NCBI GenBank assembly: GCA_963524305.1
Contig: CAURGH010000022.1
Span: forward strand, 1-29,953
Reading direction: 5' to 3'
DNA from: JABCPH02 sp963524305
Lineage (GTDB): Bacteria > Fusobacteriota > Fusobacteriia > Fusobacteriales > Leptotrichiaceae
DNA: 29,953 bases
Part shown: positions 14,729 to 23,320 of the stretch, in pieces
How positions within the stretch are numbered: position 1 is the stretch's first letter
How the letters are laid out: each line of letters opens with the position of its first letter
Translations under genes and position numbers: made by a program
Notes under the pieces: model-generated
What the model was told of the DNA's origin: nothing
What the model saw: the letters and a program-made list of their open reading frames with translations, nothing else
Database searches by the model: none

Positions 14729-16072
14729 ATGAAAAAAATTATAGCGGTAATGTTACTTATGATGAGTACTTTTATGTTTGCGGAAACATTGGAAAAAGTA
14801 ACGTACGGAAATGGTGTTTATACAGGAACATTTAGAGAAAATACAAATAAATTGCCAAATGCAAGTATTTTAATTAATGGTTCAGAGAAGATTTTAAGAT
14901 TAGATTATGATGATGTAGATTTGGGAAGAGGAGTTGGTCAAGGGTCAGCTAACGTATATGATCAATTTGTTAATAAAATTGATACTTTACAAAATGGAGG
15001 AAAATCATCAATTTTATTTTATTTAAAATCTCAAACGGAGTATAAGATTTTGAGTAAAGGGAAAGAAATTGAAATAACATTCAGTAACCCAAATGCAGGA
15101 GCAACAACAAATACAGTAGTTGTAGGAAATAATGCGAATAGAGGAACAACAAATAATAATTATTCGACACAATCTTACAACAACAATAATTATCAAAATA
15201 ATAATAACTATAATACTAATAGAAATACTTATAGTAACAGTAGTAATGACACATATACAAACAATAATTACAACACTAATGCTAATAGAAACACTTACAG
15301 CAATAGTAATAACAATACTTACACTAATAATAATTACAACAGTGATACTTATAACAATGTTAACAAAAATTATACAAACAATCCAAATACAAATGTATAT
15401 ACTCCAGCACCAACTAGAACTGGAAACAAAAAATATACAATTATAGTCGATCCTGGACATGGTGGACATGATTCTGGTGCAGTAGCAAATGGATACAGAG
15501 AAAAAGATATTGCCTTAGAAGTTGCAAAAAGATTAGCTAGAAATCTAAGTGCAGATTATAATGTAATTACAACAAGAGATTCAGATTATTTTGTAACATT
15601 GGATGAAAGACCAGCAATTGGAAATAGAGTAAATGCAGACTTTTTTATAAGTATTCACTTAAATTCAGGAGGTAGTTCAGCTAATGGAGCAGAAGTTTAT
15701 TATTATAGTAAAACAGGATCAAGCGATTACGCTTCAGAAGTAGCTAAATTTGAAAATAGAGTAGATGAAAGTTATGGAAGTTCACCTTTTTCTGATTATG
15801 TTTTAAAAGATATATTCTATAAAGTAAATCAAGAAAAAAGTGCTGCAATTGCTGAATCAGTATTGGATGGAATTATAAATACGACAGGATTAAGAAGAAG
15901 AGGAGTTAAGGGAGCTAACTTTGCTGTGTTAAGAGGAAGTAACTCACCAGCAATTCTTGCAGAGATAGGATTTATTTCAAATTATTCTGATTTATCAAAA
16001 TATCTTACTCCAGAAGGTCAAGAAAATGTAGCAAGTGCAATTGCTGATGCGATTAGAAGACATTTTAGATAG
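14729..16072 (+). CDS. Exported N-acetylmuramoyl-L-alanine amidase (AMIN + Amidase_3)
   Basis: Periplasmic peptidoglycan hydrolase that splits the MurNAc-L-Ala bond, typically in daughter-cell separation. The 447 residues comprise a Sec signal peptide (MKKIIAVMLLMMSTFMFA, cleavage likely after residue 18), an AMIN-like envelope-targeting domain (about 22-125), a low-complexity Asn/Tyr/Thr linker (about 130-230), and an Amidase_3 catalytic domain (about 235-447). Zinc ligands are H244 (VDPGHGG), E258 (GYREKD) and H310 (SIHLNSGG); the catalytic glutamate is E412 (AILAEIGFISN). The ATG follows AAGGAGGAG. A GerMN-domain gene follows after 23 bp, which suggests a cotranscribed envelope pair. The AmiC name is not certain, so no symbol is given. 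Confidence 0.93.
   Translation: MKKIIAVMLLMMSTFMFAETLEKVTYGNGVYTGTFRENTNKLPNASILINGSEKILRLDYDDVDLGRGVGQGSANVYDQFVNKIDTLQNGGKSSILFYLKSQTEYKILSKGKEIEITFSNPNAGATTNTVVVGNNANRGTTNNNYSTQSYNNNNYQNNNNYNTNRNTYSNSSNDTYTNNNYNTNANRNTYSNSNNNTYTNNNYNSDTYNNVNKNYTNNPNTNVYTPAPTRTGNKKYTIIVDPGHGGHDSGAVANGYREKDIALEVAKRLARNLSADYNVITTRDSDYFVTLDERPAIGNRVNADFFISIHLNSGGSSANGAEVYYYSKTGSSDYASEVAKFENRVDESYGSSPFSDYVLKDIFYKVNQEKSAAIAESVLDGIINTTGLRRRGVKGANFAVLRGSNSPAILAEIGFISNYSDLSKYLTPEGQENVASAIADAIRRHFR
15218..15349 (+). repeat. Duplicated 66-bp coding repeat in the amidase linker
   Basis: Two adjacent 22-codon units, 15218-15283 and 15284-15349, both encode an NRNTYSNS...TYTNNNYN pattern. They differ mostly by synonymous changes (aat/aac, act/aca, agt/agc). 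Length change by whole units would keep the frame. Confidence 0.75.
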
Positions 16073-16095
16073 AAAGTTTTAAGAAGGAGAAATTT

Positions 16096-16638
16096 ATGGA
16101 AAAAGGGAAAAAAGCAAAAAATGTACAAATGCCAAAGAAAAAAGGTTTTTTTAGGAAAAATTTTTCTATAATAATTCTAATTTTACTTTCTGGAATGTCG
16201 ATAGCAATTAATTATTATGATAAAGAAAATTCTGAAATGATAAATGTTGAAGTAGATAAAAATTTAGTAAAAGCATCGTCTAATAATGCTCAACAAAAAA
16301 TAGATATATTTGTTTTTAATCCATCAAATAAAACGATTGAGGAGAAGGAGACTTATATTCCAAAACAGAAAAATTTGGTTGAAGGAGATTATATCAATGA
16401 AGTTATCAACAATACAAATTTTTTAACTAAAAACATGAAATTTATGAGTGCTTATACTTTGAGAATCGATGGAGAAAATACTTCAATAATTAAATTAAAT
16501 TCAGAATTTACAGGATTGAGATCAAATCAAACGTTATTTAACGGATTTGCTCAATCAGTATCAAATACGATTATGAAAAATTTTGGTAATATTCAAAAAG
16601 TTATAATTCAAATAGATGGAGAAGCAATTATTCAATAG
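16096..16638 (+). CDS. Membrane-anchored GerMN-domain protein
   Basis: A 180-residue protein with a basic cytoplasmic N-terminus (KKAKNVQMPKKKGFFRKN) and one membrane helix (about 24-39, SIIILILLSGMSIAI). An extracytoplasmic GerMN-type domain spans about 65-178: the core IDIFVFNPSNKTI, GDYINEVINNTNF, and IKLNSEFTGLRSNQTLFNGF resembles the sporulation/germination GerM domain, which also occurs in non-sporulating bacteria. This organism type does not sporulate, so a role with the upstream amidase in envelope assembly or septation is more likely, by adjacency only. AAGGAG precedes the ATG. Confidence 0.75.
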   Translation: MEKGKKAKNVQMPKKKGFFRKNFSIIILILLSGMSIAINYYDKENSEMINVEVDKNLVKASSNNAQQKIDIFVFNPSNKTIEEKETYIPKQKNLVEGDYINEVINNTNFLTKNMKFMSAYTLRIDGENTSIIKLNSEFTGLRSNQTLFNGFAQSVSNTIMKNFGNIQKVIIQIDGEAIIQ

Positions 16639-16706
16639 TTGCTTTTTCTTTTTATCGTAACAAAAAAGAAAAAATTAGAAATAAAATTATTAAAAAGGAG
16701 ATAAAA

Positions 16707-17288
16707 ATGAGTAATATAAATATTGAAAAAATAAAAGCAAATGTAAGAAAATATCTTGATGAAAAAAGATATAATCATGTAGTAAGAGTGGCAGAATGTG
16801 CTGTGGAATTGGCAAAAATTCATAATGTAAATGTGGAAAAAGTGGAGGCTTCAGCATATTTACATGATGTGGCTAAATTTTTTGATTTATCAGAAATGAT
16901 AGATTTGATTAAAGGAAAATATCCAGAAGTATCAGATGAATTATCTAAAACAACTGCAATTTTACACGGTTTTGCGGGAGCTGAATTTGTAAAAAATAAT
17001 TTTGAGTTATTTGGAATTGATGATGAGGAAATTTTGGAGGGAGTGAAATACCATACAATTGGAAGTCCAAAAATGTCGACTTTGGCTAAGATTGTGTATT
17101 TAGCAGATGCGATTGAAGCAGCAAGAACATGGGAAGGCGTGGACGAAGCACGTGAATTAGCGAAAACGGATCTGGATGCAGCAATAAAATTTGAAATTAA
17201 TGAAAAATTGAAATATTTATTGGGGAAAGATTCGATAATTCATCCAAATATAATATTATTTAGAAATGCGATAATTGCAAATCAATAG
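16707..17288 (+). CDS. yqeK: HD-domain hydrolase YqeK (diadenosine tetraphosphatase type)
   Basis: Cytoplasmic metal-dependent HD-superfamily hydrolase; characterised YqeK proteins split Ap4A symmetrically into two ADP. The 193 residues are the usual length. Metal and catalytic residues appear in order: H24 (RYNHVVRVAE), H53-D54 (YLHDVAKFF), H87 (AILHGFAGAEF), H116 (VKYHTIGSPKMS) and D134 (IVYLADAIEA). In many Gram-positives yqeK lies next to nadD and rsfS; here it instead precedes rnr by 17 bp. AAAAGGAGA precedes the ATG. Family assignment is strong; the substrate is inferred from the family. Confidence 0.85.
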   Translation: MSNINIEKIKANVRKYLDEKRYNHVVRVAECAVELAKIHNVNVEKVEASAYLHDVAKFFDLSEMIDLIKGKYPEVSDELSKTTAILHGFAGAEFVKNNFELFGIDDEEILEGVKYHTIGSPKMSTLAKIVYLADAIEAARTWEGVDEARELAKTDLDAAIKFEINEKLKYLLGKDSIIHPNIILFRNAIIANQ

Positions 17289-17305
17289 AAAAAATAGGTG
17301 AAAAA

Positions 17306-19495
17306 ATGAAAATAGAAAAAGAGTTAAAATATTTGAAGCAAGTGTTGCAAGAGTATGAATTTATGTTTCAGGAAATTTTGCAATTAATGGATTGGAGTCC
17401 AAAAAAACGTAAATTGTATAAGCAGATTGTAAATGCTTGGGAAGAAAATGGAGAAATTTATTTAAAGAGAAATGGGAAATATACGCTGCCAGAAAAAGCA
17501 GGATTACTAAAAGGTGAGATTTCTATTGCAAATGGGAGTTTTGGATTTTTAGATGTTCAAGGCGAGAAAAGCGTATTTATTCCTGGACCTTTTTTAAATA
17601 CAGCGATGGATGGAGATACTGTTATCGTTAGAATTTTGAAAGAAAATGTTCAAGGCGACAGAAAAAGAGAAGGAGAAGTTCTTCAAGTTGTAAAAAGAAA
17701 TCGTGAGGTTGTCGTTGGGATTTTTGAGCATAATATGAGTTTTGGGTTTGTTCGAGTAAAAAATTCAAGAAAAGATATTTATATTTCTAAGAAAAAGATA
17801 AAAGGAGCGAAAACGGGAGATTTGGTTGCGGTAAAAGTGTATTTTTGGGGAGATGATACGAGAAAACCTGAAGGAGAAGTGGTTAGCATTTTAGGGGATC
17901 CTCAAGATACGGAAGCATTGATTTCTTCGTTATTAATAAGTGAAGGGATTCAAGAGAAATTTCCTGGAGAAGTTTTGAAGGAATTGGATAGCTTGGATGA
18001 AGATTTATCATCTGAAATTCTAAATAGAAGGGATTTGAGAGATCTTGATATTATTACGATTGACGGAGCTGATGCGAAAGATTTAGATGATGCGGTTTAT
18101 GTTGAAAAAACAGAGGATGGATACAAGTTGATTGTAAGCATTGCGGATGTTTCGTATTATGTTAAAGAGGGGACAGAGTTAGATAATGAAGCCTTGAAGA
18201 GAGGGAACTCTATTTATCTGGTGGATAGAGTTATTCCAATGTTGCCGAGAAAATTATCTAATAATTTATGTTCGTTGAATCCAGATGAGGATAAAATGAC
18301 TTTTTCTGTGGAAATTGATTTTGATGAAAAAGGGAAAGTTTTGAAAAATGATTTTTATAAATCAGTTATAAAATCAAAATTTAGAATGACTTATGATGGT
18401 GTAAATCAGATTTATGATTATATTGATAACCGAGAAAAAACTGATTTGAGTGAAAAAGAAATCGAAAAATTAGAAGAAAATAAAAAAGTTTTTGAAAAAT
18501 ACGAAAAGATTGTGCCAATGTTGCAGGAAATGTTGAAATTGTCGCACATAATTAGAGGTACGAAAAAACGTCGTGGAAGTATTGATTTTGAATTACCAGA
18601 GATAAAAGTTGTTCTTGATCAAAATAAATTGGTTAAGGATATTGTTTTGCGTTCTCGTGGTGAGGCAGAAAGACTGATTGAAGATTTCATGGTTGCGGCG
18701 AATGAAGTTGTGGCGGAAAAATTGTTTTGGGAAGAAATTCCAGCGATATATAGGATTCATGAAGATCCAGACAAAGAGAAATTAAAAGCATTAAATGAAA
18801 CACTTGTAAAATTTGGTTTTTCAATAAAAAATCTTGATGAAATTCATCCAGGGAAATTTCAAACGATTATTGATAGAACTACGGGATTGCCAGAAGGATA
18901 TTTGATTCATAAATTAATTTTAAGAGCAATGCAAAGAGCGAGATATGCAAATAAAAATTTGGGACATTTTGGATTGGCATCGAAATACTATTTACATTTT
19001 ACGTCACCAATAAGAAGGTATTCAGATTTGGTTGTTCACAGAATGTTAGGAAGATCGCTTGAAAAATTTATTAACGATAAAGATAAAAGTAAATACTTTG
19101 GAGAATTTGATGTTGTCGCTTCAGCAATTTCACGAACAGAAAGAGTCGCTGACAAATTAGAAGAAGACAGTGTAAAAATCAAATTAATCGAATATATGCA
19201 AGATAAAATCGGTAAAACATACATCGCAAGACTTAGTGGAATGAATAAAAATAAAGTGTTTATGGAATTGGAAAATCACATTGAAGTCGTGTATAATGTA
19301 AATGTTACGAGAGATCATTTTGTATACGATGAAGAAAACTTCAAAATAATTAACACAAATACAAACGAAACTTATACAATGGGAAATACAATAAAAGTAG
19401 TGGTTACAGGTGCTTCGTATGAAAAAATGGAAATAGAAGTAATTCCTTATGAGGAAGAAATTTTGAAAATTGAAGATGATGGAGACGAAGAATAA
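17306..19495 (+). CDS. rnr: Ribonuclease R
   Basis: Processive 3'-5' exoribonuclease able to degrade structured RNA; it acts with tmRNA-SmpB in mRNA surveillance. The 729 residues contain an N-terminal helical/winged segment, two OB/cold-shock modules (about 68-200, including GSFGFLDVQGEKSVFIPG and SFGFVRVKNSRKDIYI), the RNB catalytic domain (about 235-570) and a C-terminal S1 domain (about 632-712). The catalytic aspartates lie in IDGADAKDLDDAV (D253, D259, D261, D262). The RNB end motif HFTSPIRRYSDLVVHR is present. The tail is acidic (EDDGDEE) rather than lysine-rich as in E. coli RNase R. smpB follows after 43 bp, a functionally meaningful pairing. Confidence 0.96.
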   Translation: MKIEKELKYLKQVLQEYEFMFQEILQLMDWSPKKRKLYKQIVNAWEENGEIYLKRNGKYTLPEKAGLLKGEISIANGSFGFLDVQGEKSVFIPGPFLNTAMDGDTVIVRILKENVQGDRKREGEVLQVVKRNREVVVGIFEHNMSFGFVRVKNSRKDIYISKKKIKGAKTGDLVAVKVYFWGDDTRKPEGEVVSILGDPQDTEALISSLLISEGIQEKFPGEVLKELDSLDEDLSSEILNRRDLRDLDIITIDGADAKDLDDAVYVEKTEDGYKLIVSIADVSYYVKEGTELDNEALKRGNSIYLVDRVIPMLPRKLSNNLCSLNPDEDKMTFSVEIDFDEKGKVLKNDFYKSVIKSKFRMTYDGVNQIYDYIDNREKTDLSEKEIEKLEENKKVFEKYEKIVPMLQEMLKLSHIIRGTKKRRGSIDFELPEIKVVLDQNKLVKDIVLRSRGEAERLIEDFMVAANEVVAEKLFWEEIPAIYRIHEDPDKEKLKALNETLVKFGFSIKNLDEIHPGKFQTIIDRTTGLPEGYLIHKLILRAMQRARYANKNLGHFGLASKYYLHFTSPIRRYSDLVVHRMLGRSLEKFINDKDKSKYFGEFDVVASAISRTERVADKLEEDSVKIKLIEYMQDKIGKTYIARLSGMNKNKVFMELENHIEVVYNVNVTRDHFVYDEENFKIINTNTNETYTMGNTIKVVVTGASYEKMEIEVIPYEEEILKIEDDGDEE

Positions 19496-19538
19496 TTTAT
19501 AAATAATTGAATTAAAAATGACTGAAAAGGAGGAAAAA

Positions 19539-19988
19539 ATGCCAGTATTAGCTAGAAACAAAAAGGCTTTTCATGATTATTTTATCGAAGACAAACTTGA
19601 AGCAGGAATTGAACTCGTTGGGACAGAAGTGAAATCTGTAAAGGCTGGGAAAGTGAGCATAAAAGAGAGTTTTATTAGGATAATAAAAAACGAAATTTTT
19701 GCAATGAATATGCATATTACACCATATGAATTTGGGAATATTAATAATGTTTCTGAATCGAGAGTGCGAAAATTGTTGCTAAATAGAAGAGAAATTGAAA
19801 AATGGGGAGCTAAAATTAAAGAGCAGGGTTACACAATTGTGCCACTTTCAGTTTACACAAAACAGAGATTAGTAAAAATGGAAATAGGACTTGCTAAAGG
19901 TAAGAAATTGCATGATAAAAGAGAATCATTGAAACAAAAAGACCAAGAGAGAGATATGAAAAAGTATCAAAAAAGTTTTACACGATAA
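19539..19988 (+). CDS. smpB: SsrA-binding protein SmpB
   Basis: RNA-binding partner of tmRNA in trans-translation; it mimics the missing codon-anticodon stem at stalled ribosomes. With the ATG at 19539 the protein begins MPVLARNKKAFHDYF, like other SmpBs, and has 149 residues. The longer frame from 19518 is rejected because it contains the ribosome binding site AAAGGAGG (19526-19533). The core motifs are GIELVGTEVKSVKAGKVSIK, MHITPYEFG, RKLLLNRREI and LVKMEIGLAKGKKLHDKRES. The tail is basic. It follows rnr in the same transcription unit. The ssrA gene is not next to it. Confidence 0.95.
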   Translation: MPVLARNKKAFHDYFIEDKLEAGIELVGTEVKSVKAGKVSIKESFIRIIKNEIFAMNMHITPYEFGNINNVSESRVRKLLLNRREIEKWGAKIKEQGYTIVPLSVYTKQRLVKMEIGLAKGKKLHDKRESLKQKDQERDMKKYQKSFTR

Positions 19989-20027
19989 TTTTTGTAAGAA
20001 TTAATTTTGGATAAAGTAATTTTAAAG

Positions 20028-20066
20028 CAACAATTGTTGAAAACCTTATTTTACTTGGTTTTAATA
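20028..20066 (+). terminator. Palindrome plus weak hairpin after smpB
   Basis: The 12-bp perfect palindrome CAACAATTGTTG (20028-20039) is followed at once by AAAACC (20040-20045) pairing with GGTTTT (20057-20062). It is a plausible but weak end for the smpB transcript. The rest of 19989-20188 holds nothing recognisable. Confidence 0.35.
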
Positions 20067-20188
20067 GGCCTTAATAAATTAAAAAAAGTATAAAATATTA
20101 TTTTTGGCTTTACTTTGAATGTATTTAGTGATAAAATACTGAAGAAATAAGTTTTGGTTTATATAAATCAAATGTAATTTTTAAAAGG

Positions 20189-20217
20189 GTTAAATTTAAT
20201 CTTTTGTGATGTATAAT
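20189..20217 (+). promoter_or_regulatory. Probable pgi promoter
   Basis: A perfect TATAAT at 20212-20217 is preceded at 17 bp by a poor -35 (GTTAAA, 20189-20194). The leader is about 50 nt. Confidence 0.5.
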
Positions 20218-20273
20218 AGAGAAAAGAGATTTCTTAATTTATAGAAAGAAAAGAAAGGAAAGGATTTTTTAAA

Positions 20274-21629
20274 ATGAAATTAGATTTTAGTTACAAATTT
20301 TCAAAAAATTTCTTCGGTGAACACGAAGTAGAACAAATAAAACCATATGTAGAATTGGCAAATGAAGTGTTAGTATCAGGGAAAGGAGCTGGAAATGACT
20401 TCTTAGGATGGACAACATTGCCATTAGATTATGATAAAGAAGAATTTGATAGAGTAAAAAAAGCGGCAGAAAAAATTAAAAATGATTCGGAAGTATTAAT
20501 CGTTATTGGAATTGGTGGTTCTTATTTAGGAGCAAAAGCTGCAATTGAATTTTTATCACATAGCTTTTATAATAATTTACCAAAAGATAAAAGAAAAACT
20601 CCAGAAATTTATTTTGCTGGAACAAATATGAGTGGTGTTTATTTACAACACTTAATTGATGTAGTTGGAGATAGAGATTTTTCAGTAAATGTTATTTCTA
20701 AATCAGGAACAACAACTGAGCCAGCAATCGCTTTCAGAGCATTCAAAAAAATATTAGAAGAAAAATATGGAAAAGAAGAAGCTAGTAAAAGAATTTATGC
20801 AACTACTGATAAATCAAGAGGGGCGTTAAAAACTTTAGCTGATGCAGAAAAATATGAAACATTTGTTGTACCTAACAATGTTGGAGGAAGATTTTCAGTT
20901 TTAACATCAGTTGGATTATTACCAATCGCTGCAGCTGGAATTAATATTGATGAATTAATGCAAGGAGCGGCTGATGCAGTGAAAGATTTTTCTAGCAAAA
21001 AATTAGAAGAAAATAAAGCATTGCAATATGCGGCAATTAGAAACATTTTATTGAGAAAAGGTAAAAATGTAGAAATCATGGTTAATTATGAACCAAGATT
21101 ACATTATTTTTCTGAATGGTGGAAACAATTATTTGGAGAATCAGAAGGGAAAGATTTCAAAGGGTTATATCCTTCATCAGCTGATTTTTCTGCAGATTTA
21201 CATTCTTTAGGTCAATATATTCAAGAAGGTCAAAGAATGTTTATCGAAACAGTTGTTTCAATAGACAAACCAGAAGTTGAATTTGAAATTGAAAAAGATG
21301 AAGAAAATTTAGATGGATTGAATTTTGTTGCAGGAAGAACTTTAGATTATGTAAACAAAAAAGCAAGAGATGGAGTTATTTTAGCACATGTTGACGGTGG
21401 AGTACCTAATTTAACAGTAAATATTCCTGAAGCAACTCCTTATCATTTAGGATATGCATTCTATTTCTTTGAAAAAGTATGTGGAGTAAGTGGATATGTT
21501 TTAGGTGTAAATCCATTTGACCAACCAGGAGTTGAAGCGTACAAGAAAAATATGTTCGCCTTATTAGGAAAACCTGGGTATGAAGAAGAAGGTAAAAAGT
21601 TAGAAGAAAAATTAAATTCTATAAAATAG
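20274..21629 (+). CDS. pgi: Glucose-6-phosphate isomerase
   Basis: Glycolytic enzyme that interconverts glucose-6-phosphate and fructose-6-phosphate in the cytoplasm. The 451 residues match the shorter bacterial class. Visible signatures are GIGGSYLGAKAAIEFL (about 79-94), the SIS phosphate-binding VISKSGTTTEPAIAF (about 141-155), GGRFSVLTSVGLLPIA (about 204-219), the QLFGESEGKD segment with the catalytic glutamate (about 287-296), and the C-terminal GVNPFDQPGVEAYKKNMF. GGAAAGGA precedes the ATG. It is monocistronic, bounded by its own promoter and a strong terminator. Confidence 0.97.
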   Translation: MKLDFSYKFSKNFFGEHEVEQIKPYVELANEVLVSGKGAGNDFLGWTTLPLDYDKEEFDRVKKAAEKIKNDSEVLIVIGIGGSYLGAKAAIEFLSHSFYNNLPKDKRKTPEIYFAGTNMSGVYLQHLIDVVGDRDFSVNVISKSGTTTEPAIAFRAFKKILEEKYGKEEASKRIYATTDKSRGALKTLADAEKYETFVVPNNVGGRFSVLTSVGLLPIAAAGINIDELMQGAADAVKDFSSKKLEENKALQYAAIRNILLRKGKNVEIMVNYEPRLHYFSEWWKQLFGESEGKDFKGLYPSSADFSADLHSLGQYIQEGQRMFIETVVSIDKPEVEFEIEKDEENLDGLNFVAGRTLDYVNKKARDGVILAHVDGGVPNLTVNIPEATPYHLGYAFYFFEKVCGVSGYVLGVNPFDQPGVEAYKKNMFALLGKPGYEEEGKKLEEKLNSIK

Positions 21630-21653
21630 TGAAAAAAAGTAAAAATAGAAAAT

Positions 21654-21687
21654 AAAAAAATCTTGAATATTTTTCAAGATTTTTTTT
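21654..21687 (+). terminator. Strong terminator after pgi
   Basis: AAAAAAATCTTGAA (21654-21667) pairs perfectly with TTCAAGATTTTTTT (21673-21686), a 14-bp stem with a 5-nt loop and a closing T-run. Confidence 0.9.
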
Positions 21688-21723
21688 AAAATTAGATAAA
21701 TTTATGCAAAAAAATAATAATAG

Positions 21724-21752
21724 TTCACTTTTTTGCAAAAAAGTTGTAAAAT
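21724..21752 (+). promoter_or_regulatory. Promoter of the M18 aminopeptidase gene
   Basis: TTCACT (21724-21729), 17 bp, TAAAAT (21747-21752). The start point near 21759 leaves the chosen ATG at 21829 with a 70-nt leader. Confidence 0.5.
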
Positions 21753-21828
21753 AGTGATAGAAGGAAAAATGTAAACAAATATAATGCAAAAGATTTTTTA
21801 TAAAAATAAAATAGGAAAGGGGAAATTT

Positions 21829-23205
21829 ATGACAAAAGAAAATTTATGGAAAAATTATTCTGCAAAGAAAAAAGAAGAAATTTTCGATTTTGCTGAGGGA
21901 TATAAAAAATATTTAGATTCGGCAAAGACTGAGAGAGAATTTGTTGTAGTGACAGAAGAAGAATTAAAGAAAAATAATTTTGTTAATATAAATGAAAAAA
22001 GCGATTTAAAAACAGGTGACAAAATTTATTTTAATAATCGAGATAAAAATCTTGTGGCAGTTATCATCGGTAAAGAAGATATTAAAAATGGAATTAATAT
22101 GGTCGTTTCTCATTTGGATTCACCAAGATTAGATTTAAAGCCACATCCAATTCAAGAAACAGAAGAATTTGCGTTATTAAATACACATTATTACGGTGGA
22201 ATAAAAAAATATCAATGGGCGTCAACGCCTTTAGCTTTACATGGTGTAGTTTATTTAAAAGATAATACGAAAGTAGTTTTGGCAATTGGAGAAAAAGAAG
22301 AAGATCCAGTTTTTTGTATTCCAGATATTTTGCCACATTTATCTTATAAGGTGCAAGATGACAGGAAGGCACGAGAAGTAATTAAAGGTGAGGAATTAAA
22401 ATTATTATTTGGAAATACACCAGTAAAAGATGAAAATATTGAAAAAAAAGTTAAGCAGTGGGTTTTAGATAAATTAAAAGAAGAATATGGTATCGAGGAA
22501 GATGATTTTTTTGCGGCTGAATTAGAAGTTGTGCCAGCAGGGAAATTAAGAGATGTAGGTCTTGACCAAACAATGATAGGAGGATACGGTCAAGATGATA
22601 GAATTTGTGCATATACATCATTAAAAGCATTATATGAAATAGAAAATCCTGAAAGAACAGTAATGGTTTATTTGACTGATAAAGAAGAAATCGGTAGTGA
22701 AGGATCGACAAGTTTAAAAACTACATTTCCAGAATATGTTGTTGGAAAAATTTTGTCATTAACAGAAAAGAATTACAATGATCAAATGTTAAGAGAAACT
22801 TTATGGAATTCAAAAGCGTTATCATCAGATGTAACAGCAGCTATAAATCCTGTATTTTCATCAGTTCATGATCCAGAAAATGTAGCAAGATTGTCTTATG
22901 GATTAGCTTTTGCAAAATATACAGGTTCGAGAGGAAAAGTAGGTGCAAGTGATGCTGATGCTGAAATTATGCAAGAAATAAGACAAGCATTTGAAAAAAA
23001 TAAAGTTGCTTATCAAGTTGGGGGATTCCATAAAACAGATGAAGGTGGTGGTGGAACTGTCGCAAAATTTTTGGCATACTACGGAATAAGAACTGTAGAT
23101 GCAGGACCAGCACTTATTTCAATGCATTCGCTATTTGAAATTTCTTCAAAGGCAGATTTATACGAAACATACCGAGCATATAAAGTGTTTTTTGGAATAA
23201 AATAG
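21829..23205 (+). CDS. M18-family zinc aminopeptidase
   Basis: Cytoplasmic metallo-aminopeptidase of the aspartyl/yeast aminopeptidase I family; it removes N-terminal, often acidic, residues from peptides. It has 458 residues from the ATG at 21829, which follows AAAGGGG (21816-21822). The ATG at 21784 has no ribosome binding site and adds a lysine-rich tail not expected in the family. The metal and catalytic motifs are MVVSHLDSPRLDLKP (H95, D97), GGYGQDDRICAYTSL (bridging aspartate), YLTDKEEIGSEGSTS (glutamate pair), SSDVTAAINPVF and GGGTVAKF. The C-terminal LISMHSLFEISSKADLYE supplies the last histidine ligand. It is likely its own transcription unit; peptide scavenging is inferred. Confidence 0.93.
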   Translation: MTKENLWKNYSAKKKEEIFDFAEGYKKYLDSAKTEREFVVVTEEELKKNNFVNINEKSDLKTGDKIYFNNRDKNLVAVIIGKEDIKNGINMVVSHLDSPRLDLKPHPIQETEEFALLNTHYYGGIKKYQWASTPLALHGVVYLKDNTKVVLAIGEKEEDPVFCIPDILPHLSYKVQDDRKAREVIKGEELKLLFGNTPVKDENIEKKVKQWVLDKLKEEYGIEEDDFFAAELEVVPAGKLRDVGLDQTMIGGYGQDDRICAYTSLKALYEIENPERTVMVYLTDKEEIGSEGSTSLKTTFPEYVVGKILSLTEKNYNDQMLRETLWNSKALSSDVTAAINPVFSSVHDPENVARLSYGLAFAKYTGSRGKVGASDADAEIMQEIRQAFEKNKVAYQVGGFHKTDEGGGGTVAKFLAYYGIRTVDAGPALISMHSLFEISSKADLYETYRAYKVFFGIK

Positions 23206-23257
23206 TATTTGGATCGTTTTAAATATAAATTTATGCAAGAGAAAACGGCGAAATAGG

Positions 23258-23289
23258 TGATTGTAAAAAATTAAAAAGACTTACAATCA
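23258..23289 (+). other. Short hairpin before the GH13 gene
   Basis: TGATTGTAA (23258-23266) and TTACAATCA (23281-23289) form a 9-bp stem with a 14-nt A-rich loop. There is no T-run. It could be a weak terminator for the aminopeptidase or a leader structure of the glycosidase. Confidence 0.4.
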
Positions 23290-23320
23290 ATTAAATTACA
23301 TGGAAAGATAAGGGAGAAAA

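Noticed and set aside
15023..15469. 148-codon open frame on the minus strand of the amidase, rich in I, V, C and S
   Set aside because: It is the mirror of the Asn/Tyr/Thr-rich linker codons (AAT, AAC, TAT, ACT). It has no ribosome binding site and ends within the catalytic domain.
19518..19538. Seven extra N-terminal residues on SmpB
   Set aside because: They would be encoded by the ribosome binding site AAAGGAGG that serves the ATG at 19539.
19989..20273. tmRNA (ssrA) gene next to smpB
   Set aside because: No tRNA-Ala-like acceptor ends or tag-coding stretch could be found in this AT-rich gap.
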